From Prunella strophiata (taxonomy: Eukaryota; Chordata; Aves; Passeriformes; Prunellidae), in assembly GCA_036583965.1 (NCBI GenBank), contig JAZBQD010000021.1:17713266-17777265 (forward strand): a DNA stretch of 64,000 bases, read 5' to 3'. This document shows positions 26,901 through 38,900 of this stretch, piece after piece. Position numbers and translations under genes: made by a program. Every line of letters starts with the position of its first letter. Positions within the stretch are counted from its first letter, which is position 1. Under the pieces are notes generated by a model that saw only the letters and a list, made by a program, of their open reading frames with translations, did no database searches and was not told the origin of the DNA.

Positions 26901-29900
26901 ACAAGCTTCAATTTCAGAAATACAAGAGATCATTTTTGTTGCCTGCTCCCTGCTTGATATACATTAATATAAACAGGAGACTGCACAGAATGCCTACACA
27001 GCCTATTCTCAGATTTGTACAGGGACAGCTGGGATCAAAGTGGTATCAGTGGCCTAATGAATTCATCCCAAAATAATCCCAATAGGATATGCTCAGAAAC
27101 AACAGAAGTCTGTACACAAACCCCTTCCATATTATCTGTGCAGCAAACTTTTGTCAAGAAACTGCTAAAAACAGAATAATCTGTTCCTGAGAGCAGCACA
27201 GTTTCTCCCAGGATGCCCCTTGTGGGTGACACCAGGTCCAATTCTGATCTCCAGAATATTCCCCCCTTTACCCAATTATACAGAACAATTCCTGGGGCAA
27301 ATGCTACATCTTAAGGTCCAGGGAAAGGTTAAGGATTCCAACTGCAAACTGTGCACACAGGGGAAACTGAAGACCCCATTTTGTGCCTCAACTTCATCCA
27401 TCCTCCTGCTTAAATGAGTGAAACCCAAAAGCAGCAGCCATCAGTTTGTACACAGTGCCTCAAACTAACAGTGCTCAGCACTGGGGTGTCAAATCCCCAC
27501 CAGTTTTCCCAACAATCCTAAGAAAAAACCATTTTCAAGGAATGCTTTCAGGAGGGAATCAGTGCTTGGTATCCTTGGAAAGTGAGAAGTGCTGCCCCAC
27601 ACATGCTCATGATTAGCACTGACCAGTTCAGGCAAATTAGCAAGAAGATTTCTAAAAAGTTAAATTCTATTTTAATTGTGTATTGATGAGATATTAAGGA
27701 GTATGGTACTAACTGGATTTACAGCCATCATTTTCTAGTTTAGATCAAGGTTTCAGTGCAGTTTTTTGAAATCCTGTCAGATGAAGGCTTTGATGCAGAG
27801 GGGTTCTCAGCACACTCCTAACTCTGTACATGTCTTTTCCTGACCTAATGATACACATTCATGACAGGTCCAATTTGGAGTTTTCCTCATGAAGAATGAC
27901 AGCTGGGATTTCAGTCTGGAGGTTCCAGTGGCACTTACAAGTAGAAGTGTCAGAGCAGGTTACACTAAGGTAGAAGTCAGGTAAAGAATTTTTATGGGAG
28001 GATAAAAGAAGTTTTAAGAGCTTGCAACACCTTGGGACAACACAACTCAAACAGAATTCTGCTGATCAGATGTCCACAAAAGTTAACTCAAATTGCAAGT
28101 TACAGAAGTGTCTTAATCATCAATTTAAATAAAATGAAAACAAAGTCCTTGACCCTTTCAAATAATCTCTTCTTCCCAATGCATTTTATTGCCAGTTAAA
28201 TTAAAGAGAGTCTCAACTTCTGTAACCTGGAACACTTGGTGATTTAGCAGCACTTTAAAGAAAGATTTGTTTATTGCAAAGCCATGCAAAGGTGATACAA
28301 AAAATCCTCTTCCTATCAGAGACCTCACCCATCTATTTTTCCAAAGGCTGCTGGACACTGGCTTAATGAGATGTAATTTTTGACCCAGGGCTTTTTTGCT
28401 GAGGCTGGATTGTTTCAGCTGCTGTCACCAAGTCCACTCAGCACTCCTGTACACCATTTGTCCCTCCTGAAGTGACTGCAATTCTGCTCCCAAGAATTAT
28501 GTTCAACCTGAATAGAGACAACCTTGGCAAGTCCTTTGCTGCACCTGAGCAGAGAGAAAGAGAGCACATGTGTGCAATTAATCCACAGAAAAAGGACTTC
28601 CAGAATTTTGGGAGCCAGGCAAAACAGGCTGCCAAGAGTATTTACTCACTGCATGCCCTGCCTTTGGCCTGAACAACCGTGACTTTGTGGAAATTCCACA
28701 GTGGAAGTATTTTGAAGCTGAAATGCAGAGGGCTTCTCTCCTCTGGGGGTCAGGTCCCCTGAGATGGGAGGCACAACGTTTGCAGCTGAAGCTGAACAAG
28801 GAGGCCTGACAAAAGAGCATCAAACCATTGTGGGAACAACAGGACAATGATTTAGGGTCACTGCAAAGATGTAAAACATGCAGTGGAGATGGTTCTTGCA
28901 CCATTCCAGACAAACTCGAGGACAACACTTTGGAATGAAGGCAGAGAAAGTATGAAGGAGTGGGAAGAACAGGAGAAAGGAAAATATGAACATCAAAGAG
29001 TGAAGACAAAACTATTAGAGAGTTACATCCCCAATGGATAAATATTCCTGGGTTATCCTTTCTATCTTCTTTAGCCCTAGAGTGGTTCCCTTCCAAACAG
29101 GAATGGTCTAGGGCAATGCACAGAGGTTGCTGTACCTTTAATCTGTGCATACAGACTATCCATGTCCAGTTTAATCTGTGCATACAGACTATCCATGTCC
29201 AGTTTGTCACACTACAATTTCCTACCAACATGTTTTTCACAACACCTTTAAGCAGTGTAGGAAATTTGAGTAGAGAGGAAGATCTCCACCTTTGGCATTG
29301 CATGGAAAGCACTCAAGTTTTAAAGTTATTTAAGACTGAGGGATTAATTTTATGACTTAAAATGTATTTAAAGGCATCTCAGCAAAGGGTTTCCTGTGAT
29401 AAATACTGAAGAGGAGCTGGGTTTCAAACACTGAAATGTAAAAACTTTGCCATAAGTATAAATACAAAACACACTCTTCTGTTGGAAACACTGAATTTTA
29501 AAACCTGCATTAGGTTATCTAAGCATGATGTGTCTGTTTGCCTTTGTAACTCACAACTTTGCTGGTGTTGCAAGCAATTAGTGATGGACAGATACAATGT
29601 CAATAGGGTTATTTTATGAGAGCAACTCAATTATCCAGAAATTATTTTTCAGATGTGAAAGCAGATAACTGCATGAATTTATTCCAATTTCCCCTCAGTC
29701 AAGATCAGACAGATGGCATGGCCTAATTATACCTGGACTACTGCACTTTCAACAATTAATCTAAAAGTCATTCCAAAAGCAAGAAGCAACAAAATTCAAC
29801 CAAAATATCCATTAAAAATAAAATAAAATAAAAAACAAAACTCCTTCAGGGCAGCCAGCTATGATTCAGCAATTAAACAATCTATCACTTTCTGGCAGTA

Positions 29901-32900
29901 GAAGTTTGGAGCATCCAATTTTAAGATATTTTTAACTGAAGTTCTAAATCACAGACAGTTTTCCAGACATTGTTACTAATCCAGATGTGAAACAATGAAT
30001 ATAACAAGTAGTGCTCATTGCTTTTAAGTGGAAGTTTTGTCAGCAATTCAAGTAGTAAAGACTGTTAAATAAAATAATGTGCTCAGTGCAGGAATGTGCC
30101 TGGCTCTCTCACACCACTCTGTACATGAATTTTCATTCCTTTCTCCAGTTGCTTGGAAGAAGATTCTCCAAGCACTACAGTTATTAACAATAATCTCTTG
30201 GCCTGCAATGATATTAGCTAAATTCAAAGAACTGACTGGCAGAAAGTAAAAGATCCTTTAGACTTTTAAGACATTTTCTTTACTATATTGCAAGACATAC
30301 CAGGACAAAGAAATCCCTCTCCTTTTATTTTTCTCACTAGATGTATTCAGGGCATGCATGCACACTGCATAAATAACCAGTGGCAATTCAATATAACAAA
30401 CAAAACAATGAACTCATTAATAAACAGGAAGTGTTTCTGTTCCTGGAGCAGCTGTAAGATTTTGGAAAAGGCACTGTCAGGTACTTTGAAGAGAGAATAT
30501 CTTGATCAGGCTCTTCCCACTTAACTGGGAGGAAACAGTGAATTGTATCAGAGCAGAACACAGCTGTGTCAAAGCCACCTTCAACAGAAGTGTTCTCATT
30601 TGACTTCAGGCAACCACACCAGGAATTCACACTGACCATGTCAGCTGTGGAACAGAATCTACATCTGGCAGACAGCAACCAAGAGCAGGAAATGCTCTTC
30701 CAGCTCTCCACATCACCAAAGGCTGCCTGGGGAAGAAGTTCCAAGTGCAGGGGAGGCCCCAGCAGTTCCTGGGCTGAGCAGTGACATGAACTGGGAACTA
30801 AACCATGCTGGGCAAAGAGACCCTGAGCCCCCCTGGCACACCCACCTGCAGCTCCTTGACAACTCTTTTGATGAGGTGAGTCCCAAGCTCCACCCCCTGC
30901 AGGCCCTGCTCAGTCAAACTGATGGAGTAGAAAATTGCTGTTGTGATTTTCTCTGTATCTTCTGTCTCTAAAGGCGGCACTTCTTTCACTATGGTCTGGG
31001 AAAATAAGGATTAAAAATTAAAAATGTTAATAATAGCTGTTATCAGCATTATGGGGAGGTTTTTCTTTTTAACTTTTAAATGCATTAACACTTTTCCCCT
31101 ACTGTTTTATTCAATAACAATAAAAATCTGATAAAAACTAGGAAGAGCTGCTTATTCATTAGTAAGTGCAGAGAAAAACTGTAATATGGTTTAAAGTTTT
31201 CAGAAGTAATTGCAACCACTTTGAAATTTTAGTCTCATTCTCTCTATATATTTCTTATCTTTTCTCATTCTTGCTCTTGAGCCAATCCCTCAAAATTTCA
31301 ATTTACATAATACACAAGACAGACAAAATATCCCTGTAATTTTTACATGCCAATTCTCTCACCTCTTAAAAGATGACACAAGAGCAAATATTGCCAAATT
31401 ATAGAGAATTGTGGATTATTAAATAAGCACACTGCAATTTGAGCTCTTTGCTGTGTGCTAAATGCCTCAGTGGCTGTACCTGGATGCTGCTGGAGATGTC
31501 ACTGGTTAGTGCCACGTGCAGGACAATCAGTGGCTCTCCTGGGATGGCACAGTGAGAGAAGAAGTAGCACCTTCTGTAGGCCCCAACTCGACGCTTCATA
31601 TCAACCCAGTTTCTGACAGGGTGCACAGCTTCAGAACTCAAGGAGAAAATTTAAAAATAAAATTACTATTATCATTAATTTATTATTATTATTATTATTG
31701 TTATTATAATTGTTATTGTTATTATTATTTCATTTAAAATAGAGGTCAGCTGCCCTACAAGCTCAGTGCTTCTCCCACTGATGTCAGTGACAAAACTTTC
31801 CAATCAAAAAACAAGAATCAGGCTGTGAATAAGGTAAAATTGTCAGCAAGCTGTGACAAAGTGGATTGTAAAGGAATATTGCACACCCACTCACTGGTGT
31901 GTTTGCCAAATTACCTCAAAGAGTAATTAAATATTACTAATTATTTTTATTTGGAAAATTCAGCTTGTACGAGTTCTCTTTGCCTCATCAACACTTAAGT
32001 AATGTACTTTCAGAACATTCTAAGAGATTATTTTTTCTTCAAGATTTTATACAACAAGGTGGCCCACCACCTAATGCAGTAATTTTCAACTTCTTCACAA
32101 CTTTGACTATTTCACAGAAATTCAGAAATCAGTGTTGTAGATTCAGAAATCTGTTGTAGGTTCACAAATCAATGTTGTAGGTTCAGAAATCAATGTTACA
32201 GATTCAGAAATCAATATTGTAGGTTCAGAAATCAATGTTGTAGGTTCAGAAATCAGTGTTACAGATTCAGAAATCAATATTGTAAGTTCAGAAATCAATG
32301 TTGTAGGTTCAGAAATCAATATTGTAGGTTCAGAAATCAATGTTGTAGGTTCAGAAATCAGTGTTACAGATTCAGAAATCAATGTTGTAGGTTCAGAAAT
32401 CAGTGTTACAGATTCAGAAATCAATGTTGTAGGTTCAGAAATCAATGTTACAGATTCAGAAATCAATGTTGTAGAGCACACTGTATAAAAACCAAGGTGC
32501 TCTCTTCACATGTAGTTTACAGATGATCCTGTGCACCTCAGCAGTTCCAGCCAAAACCACTGCAGCACCTCTGGGGATGTGGGAAGAGTAACTGAGAAAG
32601 CTGGAAGGAAAGACAGCAGCCCAGCAGTGCTACAGGATCAAATTATGGCACAAATTATCCCCTTTACTCTTTACTTCAATCCATTTTTAAATTGGGCTCT
32701 ACAGTGAGTTTATGCAAATATTCCATAATTATACTTGGCCTTCAGCTCAGAAAAGCAGAATCTTGAAAACAGAGAATCTCTGCAGTCCCAAGCACTCCAT
32801 CACCTCAATCAAGGGCTCCTTCCAGCCTTTAGCACTTACTCACTGATTTTCTGGAGCACTTCACAAGGTGACTGCCACGTGACCCGTTCCAGGTTGAGGA

Positions 32901-35900
32901 ATCCTGTGCAGAACCACTCTGAGAGCATGTTCTTGAGAACTCCATTCATTTCCTGTGACAGAGCAGAGATGGAATGAGCTGCTCAAAAAGCAAGGTAGAA
33001 CAGGGAATGTGAGTGAAGATAACCTTGACTGACTCCAGCTACAACACTGGGAGCTTAAAGGAAACTTATGGATCTGCTTGAGAAGATTAACCACAAAATA
33101 GTCCAGGACTGAACAGAGGAAAATCCTTGAAGGGTTTGTCTGTGGTGCAAGCAGGGACAGGGAAGATCAGGCAAAACACAGTGGACAAAAAGCAGACAAT
33201 GGGTAGAAGGTTTTGAGCAGATTTGACCATAGGCTGAAGTCTCACAGTAGCTCAGATTTCAATACCATGGAAATATCTTTCAATAGGATGCAGACAGAAT
33301 TTTTCTTTTCTAAAATCATGAAAATATTTGAGCAAGAAAAATAAAACCCAGCAGCATAAGACAATAGAACTGGAAAATCAAACCAGCTTTGGAGCAGTAT
33401 GAGATGAAACCCAACTGTAATGTCAAACCCTTTCATTGTAATAGTGATTCATTGTAATAGTGATTTTTATATTCCCTACCAGTTTCCTGCTGCCTGTATT
33501 ATTAAAGATTTCCTGTCTAAATTTATTTGAATTTTACAAATATTCTTGAACTCAGCACAGCATGAATATCCCTAAAAGAGATTCCAGAGCTTGTTCTGCT
33601 TTCTTTCATTTGCCTTGTACACAAGACACAGTGTGATACCAGCACCAACAGCCTGATCAGAAACATGGGCTTACCTGAAACTAACTTAACAACCATTTAC
33701 TTCAAAACAAAAACTCCTCATCTTCTATTCAAACCTTTATTAATTAGCTACTGCTGCATATAAAAGAGATAAAAATTAAGCTCCAAGGTGATTTAGCTTG
33801 CTACATTAAAGAAAAACAACTGGAAAAAAATATAAATCTAACCAGAAAACCTTAAATATTTTTCCTAAGTTCAGATGTAGTCTCAGGACTGTCACAAAAA
33901 GCAAAAGTATTTCCTATTATAACCTAATCAAGATGAAAGTTGCAGAGACACTTGTCAAAAGACAAACATCAAAGCAGGTTTCTGCTGGCCAAAGTAACTG
34001 CTACAAGTATTTCAAGACTGAATAAAATAACAGGTTTATTCCTTAACACACTAGAAAAAAAAAATTCAAACCCAGAAGGAACAGCCATTCATCTGCATAG
34101 AACAATTCTGTCCTCCATAATTTTTTTCAATACCTTTTTCCTAAACAAATATATTTTGATTGGCTTGTTTATTCTGACTTTAAGGTACCTCCCTTGTGAA
34201 TTCTTCTTCTGCACAGCTCTGAAGTTTTTAGATAATAACCATAAATCACTTTGGTCAAACATCCCACAGGGTAGTGGAAGTCTCCAGGTATTCCTGGAGA
34301 CTTTGGTTTGCTTTCTTTTGTAGGGGCACACTGCAAACCAGAAAAATGAGCTGGAGTTGTGAGATCTGGGGGCAAAGGAACAGATCCTTATGGCACTCTT
34401 GCCACCCATGTGCTTTTTGAAGAGCATTTCAGCTGCAGTGCAGCAGGCAGAGCAGGATGGCAGCACTCCTGCTGGCAGCACTTCCACATTCTGCTCTGCA
34501 TCTCCTGCAGTCACAAGGCTCAGGATGAGCTCAGGGATGAGCTCAGGGTGAGCTCAGGGTGAGCTCAGGACAGTCATCCTGCATGGAAAATGGCACAGTG
34601 GGAAGCACTGGAGCCATGAGTTCTGCTCCTCTGAAGGTTTAGCAATGAATGTTTTCATTACAGAGCTACTGCAGCTCCAGGGTGCAGCTGGACAAAAGCA
34701 ATGCAGCTGAACCCAAAGAAGAAGGTGGAGCACATGTGCTTTCAGTAATGATTTGGGGAGAAAGAAATATTGTTTATGGGGAATTACAAGTCAAACAACC
34801 AGTCAGTTGTGAATAATGAAGTTTTATAAAACAACAGGGCACCGTGCAGGAATTTGAATGGCTCCAAGGGGAAGGGACCTGCCACCACCACTGAGTCCAA
34901 CCCCAGCTGGGCCTGGAGAACAGGACCCAGGGAATGGCTTCACACTGAAAGAGAGCAGGTTTAGATGGGATATTAGGAATAAATTGTTCCCTGAGAGGGT
35001 GGGAAATCCCTGAGGTTCCCCAGAGAGGCTGTGGACTCCCCATCCCTGCAATGTCCCAGGCCAGGTTGGACACTGGGGCTTGGAGCACCCTGGGACAGTG
35101 GGAGGTGTCCCAGCCCAGGGCAGGGGGTGGCACTGGATGGCTCTAAGGTCCCTTCCAACCCAAACCCTCCCAGGATTCCAGGATTCTGTGCTGACAAAAC
35201 TTTTCAGTTCAGAAAGACATCAAAGTTTTCACTATCCAAAACTGTGTTTAACTCAAGTCATCTAAACAAGATTCTGGCTTGTGTTTAATATCTCAGTGTG
35301 CAGGACATTTCCAAAAAGCTTCACTCCAACAAGGCCAGCCTCAAGTCTGGGTCTCTTATTTTGCAGATTTAGTGGCAGGTTCTCTTATTTTGTAAATTTA
35401 GTGGTATGTAAATTCTTATTTTCATTTCAGATGCCTTTTTAGTCATAAAAATTACATCTGCAACATTTCATTAAAAAGAAAAGCAAACACATTCATTATT
35501 CAGCATCCCAGTGTTAAATCTGAGCAATAAGACATACTCAGATTAGTATTTCAAATTACCAGCTATACTTCAATTTCTGCTAGCCAAGTCTAATAAATTG
35601 TGGTTATTTTTTCTCATTCCATGTTCTTGCTACGAGACAGCAAATTACAGCTTTTTAAATCTTCACACCAAGTACCTATTTCTGGGACAACAAATGGGAA
35701 AACTCTTATGAAAACTCCAATTAATTATTTTTTATTAAGAAGGACTGCTTCTCTGATGAGGGAAATATTTCACTTTCCCTCTCAAACTACTACATAAAAT
35801 ACCCCTCACAAGAGTTGAGTTTTCCCGTGTTTTTGGAATGTTTGAAGTTTTTAACTTGATTTATTTAATTTGGGACTTACAGATCTACTCTGATATTGCC

Positions 35901-38555
35901 AAGTATTTGAAGGTGTCTGTGCTGGGGGGGTTGGTTTGGGTTTTTTTGGGTGAGGTTTCAGGGATTTTTTTTTCTGTTGGGCTTTTTTTCCCCCCAAAAA
36001 ATTACCTTCAGAATCTACATTGAGAATATCCCCACCAGCAAAACAGGATTCAACAGTGACACCAATTAAAGGGGACTGGTTTCTGCTTTTTTATTGCTAA
36101 TAATAATTACTGCAGTGATAATGGCAGTGCTGAAAACTCTCCTGGCTCTTGTAGTTATATTACTGGACATCTTAAAATTAAAATCATTATTCTTTTTTTT
36201 CCCCCCTCCATTTCTGCTCATTTGGACAATGAGTAAATTGTGCTCAAGCACTTTCAAGTGACTTAATCATTTAAATATGATATTTTACTGCAATCTGTTG
36301 AACAAACACAAAATAGAAATCATTCATCACCCAATATCTGAGCAGTCTGAGCTGCTTTTATGCTGATAGTGCTGAGAAAATAGAAAAATATTTCATATTT
36401 ACAACACAGCAATGGGCAATCCCAGTTTTAATAGGTCTTTCAAATTACGAAGTAAAAACCAAGGACTGACTAAGAAATATTTTAGACTAGTTTGAGCAAA
36501 ATCCAGCTCCCAGGAGGCCACATAATGCATTCTGTAATTCTCCAGCAGCATCAAGGAGATCCATTTAATTTTATTCCCACATTTCCTTGTCAGTGCAGAC
36601 ACAAATATACAGAGGTTATAAAACTCTTGTTGCACATTTGTCTTTATGTTAGAATTGAAATCAACTCTGCACTAATGAAATGGCTACAGAGGACTTTTGA
36701 TAGGCAAACACCAAACACTTTTTTATGGACAAACTTTTAACAATGATGGTGCTTCTGTTTTTTTCCCAGTAGATCAACACAAGACCAAAATTACAAATAC
36801 ACTCCCAACCACTGCTTAATTATGGAAGGAGGTTTCTAGATAAATCCATTTGACAAAAATGCTCTCTTTTTCATTATCTTTTGCCAGCAACTTGAACTTT
36901 TCACTGACTTTTTCTAAATCATATGGAAAGATGAAGAATATTTTAAAAGCAATCGTTGGATGATTTGCCACCTGAGATCATAATGTTGTGAATTTTTCAC
37001 CAGAGTCGTATTTCAAGGGCTGAAATAAGCAAAGTGAAGTAAGCAAGCAAAATGTAACAAATCTCAAGAGGAAAATGCTGGCACAGGAAAAGTAAAATGT
37101 TGCAGGTGAGAGAGTTCTGAACAGCAAGAGGAAGAACTGCACCCATGAAAGAGATTTGCAGCAAATTTCACTCTGAGCATTGCAAGAGCTCATCAGAAAT
37201 TCAGCTGTTTATAGTGGAAAATCAGTGTCCTGTGGTGAAAAGAAGGAACAGAACACATGAAAAGAACATAAGAGAGAGAGGACAAAAATTGAAACAGCAT
37301 CATGAAAAATAATCAAGCCCAGCTCTGCTGTAAATTAACTTTTAAAACAATGTTTTGTGTGCCAGCACTTGCCAGTGCCACTCTACTGCTTCACAGCAGG
37401 GGCCACCTCCTTCCTGAGTGTCAGCACAGGCAGCTCCCACTGCTGCCATGGCCAGGGAAAGGGGCACTCGTGTTTCTCCAGAGAACCATGGAATCATTTC
37501 TGTTGGAAAAGCCCATCCAGTGCAGTCTTTGACCATCAGCACCTTGTCAACCAGACCATGGCACCAAGTGCCATAAGCAGGGGTTTCTTGAACACCTCCA
37601 AGGATGGGGACTCCACCACCTCTCTGGGTCTGTTCCAATGTTTAATCACCCTTTATATGAAGAAATTCTTATTTATGTCCAACCTGCCCCTTCCCTGAGG
37701 CTGTTCCCTCTGCTCCTGTCCCTGTTCCCTGGGAGAAATCCTGACCCCTCGGCTGTCCCCTCCTGGCAGGAGCTGTGCAGAGCCACAAGGTCCCCCTGAG
37801 CCTCCTTTGCTCCAGGCTCAGCCCCTTCCCAGCTCCCTCAGCCGCTCTCCATCGGACATGGAGACTCCAGACCCTTCCCCTCCCCTGATCCCACTCCAGC
37901 ACTCCACTATCCTTCCTGAACGGAGGGACCCATCAATCCCCCATCACCGAACCGGCTTCCCAGTTCGCTCCCAGCCTAACGCGGCTCCAGGAGCAGCCCC
38001 ACGAGCAGGAAGCCCCAAACCACATCCCCACACTCCCTCAGAGCCACCCGGGCCCGCCCTCACCTTGACGTGAGGCCCATCCACCGCCTTGCTCGCCAGC
38101 CCCTCCATCAGGTCGGCCCTGAGCTCCACGAGGAAGCGCAGCCCGCCCTCCAGGCGGCCCAGCTGCTGGAAGAGCCCGCGGTACTGCGGGTTCAGGTAGT
38201 AGCGGAGCCGGTCCTCGGCCTGCAGCAGCGCCCCGGGCTCCCTGCGCTGCTCGCGGGCCTGCAGCACCTTGGCGGCGGCCTCGGCCACCCGCCCGTGCTC
38301 CACGCCGAAGTCGCGGGCCAGGCGGCTGAGGAGCTCGGCGCGGGGCGGCCCGGGCGGCAGCGCGCGGTAGAACCGCACGAACTCGGCGCCGCGCAGCTCG
38401 GCGGGCGGCGGCGCCTTCTCCTTGGTCTCGTAGGGCGGCAGCGGCGGCACCGAGCGGCGCAGCAGCTCCTCCATGCCCGGGGCAGCGCCCGACGAGAGGC
38501 GGCGCGGGCCCCGCGCGGCCCGGAGCAGCGCGCACAGCGGGCGCAGCCGCCTCAT
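23430..38555 (-). CDS. MLYCD: Malonyl-CoA decarboxylase, five exons, frameshift in last exon
   Basis: MLYCD converts malonyl-CoA to acetyl-CoA and CO2 in mitochondria, peroxisomes and cytosol, relieving malonyl-CoA inhibition of carnitine palmitoyltransferase 1 and so favouring fatty-acid oxidation. Five minus-strand exons join in phases 0, 2, 0, 0 with GT/AG borders. In frame they would encode 481 residues; human has 493. Seen: a basic, Arg/Leu-rich N-terminus like a mitochondrial presequence; a second Met at residue 28, matching the internal Met of the human non-mitochondrial form; a helical domain (exons 1-2); then the GNAT-fold catalytic domain. The catalytic pair known in human (Ser329, His423) corresponds to Ser317 in LSPIPGF and His411 in NFHLQN. 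A C-terminal SKL peroxisomal signal exists but is out of frame, because one extra base at 23634 follows Asn414. As written the product is 414 correct residues plus 99 unrelated ones. Gene identity is certain by remembered similarity to the human protein; functional status is open. Confidence 0.97.
23634..23634 (-). other. MLYCD: Single-base insertion causing frameshift in MLYCD
   Basis: On the minus strand the codon AAC (Asn414) is followed by T and then GGC TCG GTG CTC TGG. Removing that T restores a reading identical in pattern to the human [10 protein letters not shown] block. The base is not in a homopolymer (context AACTGGCTC), so it is not the commonest kind of long-read error, but assembly error, a private allele and a fixed lesion cannot be told apart here. 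Confidence 0.85.
23965..30845 (-). other. MLYCD: MLYCD intron 4
   Basis: 6.9-kb intron, phase 0, mostly AT-rich unique sequence. It includes a GC-richer segment at about 24990-25310 with no recognisable protein match, and a 33-bp direct duplication at 29137-29204. Intron 3 (30996-31479, 484 bp) holds nothing notable. Confidence 0.8.
29137..29204. repeat. 33-bp direct duplication in MLYCD intron 4
   Basis: Two perfect adjacent copies of a 33-bp segment containing ATCTGTGCATACAGACTATC. Perfect identity suggests a recent tandem duplication. Confidence 0.9.
30846..30995 (-). CDS. MLYCD: MLYCD exon 4
   Basis: The exon is exactly 150 bp (50 codons), phase 0 at both ends. The acceptor is TTTTCCCAG and the donor GTGGGT. 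It encodes [28 protein letters not shown] and [14 protein letters not shown], a highly conserved part of the catalytic domain. No disabling change is visible. Confidence 0.95.
31480..31636 (-). CDS. MLYCD: MLYCD exon 3
   Basis: The 157-bp exon starts after a CTTGAG acceptor, completes the split codon, and reads [32 protein letters not shown] and DISSSIQ. The donor is GTACAG, phase 0. This is the start of the catalytic GNAT-like core; the RRCYFFSH and [13 protein letters not shown] blocks are nearly identical to the human enzyme. Confidence 0.95.
31659..31740. repeat. ATT-rich microsatellite
   Basis: Interrupted ATT/GTT trinucleotide array in MLYCD intron 2, ending about 20 bases from the exon 3 acceptor side. 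Confidence 0.9.
32117..32475. repeat. MLYCD: 21-bp minisatellite in MLYCD intron 2
   Basis: About 17 units of 21 bp built around TTCAGAAATCAA. Two main unit types differ at several bases (TGTTGTAGG and TGTTACAGA) and alternate through much of the array, with a third variant (TATTGTAGG). Because 21 is a multiple of three, the minus strand reads as an open repeat of LISEPTT and LISESVT; intron position and lack of splice signals argue that it is not translated. Confidence 0.95.
32840..32952 (-). CDS. MLYCD: MLYCD exon 2
   Basis: The 113-bp exon encodes [14 protein letters not shown] through EVLQKIS plus two bases of the next codon. The acceptor is CACAG before GAAATG; the donor is GTAAGT after ATCAGTGA. 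An alternative donor (GTGAGT, four bases earlier) was rejected because only the GTAAGT site joins exon 3 in frame and gives KISDSEAVHP, aligning gap-free with the human KISEAEAVHP. Confidence 0.93.
34915..35190 (+). mobile_element. CR1 LINE 3' end
   Basis: CR1 tail in sense orientation: GATATTAGGAATAAATT, GACTCCCCATCCCTGCAAT, GTGTCCCAGCCCAGGGCAG and AAGGTCCCTTCCAACCCAAA appear in the usual order, followed by ATTCCAGGATTCTGTG remnants of the terminal 8-mer repeat. Confidence 0.9.
37484..37860 (-). mobile_element. CR1 LINE 3' end
   Basis: CR1 tail in reverse orientation: GGGACTCCACCACCTCTCTG, CCTTTATATGAAGAAATTCT and CTCCTTTGCTCCAGGCTCAG follow the antisense CR1 order. Its 5' end lies about 200 bases from MLYCD exon 1, at the edge of the CpG island. 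Confidence 0.9.
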
Positions 38556-38900
38556 CCCGCACACCGCCGCAGGCCGCGGCCCCGCCCGCCGCGCCGCTCC
38601 GCGCGCGATGATTGGCTATCGCCGCAGAGTGACAGCGCGCCCAGCCAATGGGAAGCGAGGAGAGCGTGGCGGGGCTGGGGGTGTGTGAGGGGTGTGTCGG
38701 CCGCCATGTTGAGTGTGGCGATCAAAGGTCAGCGGCTGATCGCCCCTCACGGCCCGGGGATCGCCCGGAATTCACCGCCCTGTGCCCGGAATTCACCGGG
38801 CTGCGCCTCGGAACCATCGAGGCACATCGGGCACAGCGCCAGGCTGCGCCAGGGGAGGGCCGGGTTGCACGTTAGGGGGCGTTTCCTCACAGACAGGGTG
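38040..38900. promoter_or_regulatory. CpG island and probable bidirectional promoter
   Basis: A sharply GC- and CpG-rich block covers MLYCD exon 1 and about 350 bases beyond it, unlike the AT-rich surroundings. Between the MLYCD start (38555) and a plus-strand ATG (38706) lie two CCAAT boxes in opposite orientation, ATTGG at 38611-38615 and CCAAT at 38645-38649, plus GC boxes of the CCCGCCC type near 38581. No TATA box is visible. Paired CCAAT boxes in a CpG island are typical of NF-Y-driven, often divergent, housekeeping promoters. Confidence 0.75.
38064..38555 (-). CDS. MLYCD: MLYCD exon 1 (coding part)
   Basis: This exon encodes residues 1-164 and ends at a GTGAGG donor in phase 0 (VK then GTGAGG). 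I chose the ATG at 38553-38555 because it begins MRRLRPL, like the human N-terminus; an upstream in-frame GTG three codons earlier is not needed. The presequence-like segment is rich in Arg and Leu and lacks acidic residues until about residue 29. The internal ATG at 38472-38474 (Met28, GMEELLRR) aligns with the human internal start that gives the cytosolic/peroxisomal form. The end of the exon, with [13 protein letters not shown], is strongly conserved. Very high GC content fits a CpG-island first exon. Confidence 0.95.

Larger units (their letters stand above)
31637..32839 (-). other. MLYCD: MLYCD intron 2
   Basis: 1.2-kb intron, phase 2. Its middle is occupied by the 21-bp minisatellite at 32117-32475, and an ATT-rich microsatellite (31659-31740) lies next to the exon 3 acceptor. 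Confidence 0.85.
32953..38063 (-). other. MLYCD: MLYCD intron 1
   Basis: 5.1-kb intron, phase 0. It contains a minus-oriented CR1 tail next to exon 1 (37484-37860), a plus-oriented CR1 tail (34915-35190), a short GATGAGCTCAGG tandem near 34524-34570, and otherwise AT-rich sequence in which I see no exon. Confidence 0.85.

Noticed and set aside
32143..32481. 112-codon LISEPTT repeat protein
   Set aside because: Lies inside MLYCD intron 2; the frame exists because the unit is 21 bases with no stop.
32843..32850. Alternative exon 2 donor GTGAGT
   Set aside because: Using it would break the frame into exon 3; the GTAAGT four bases later restores a gap-free alignment with human MLYCD.
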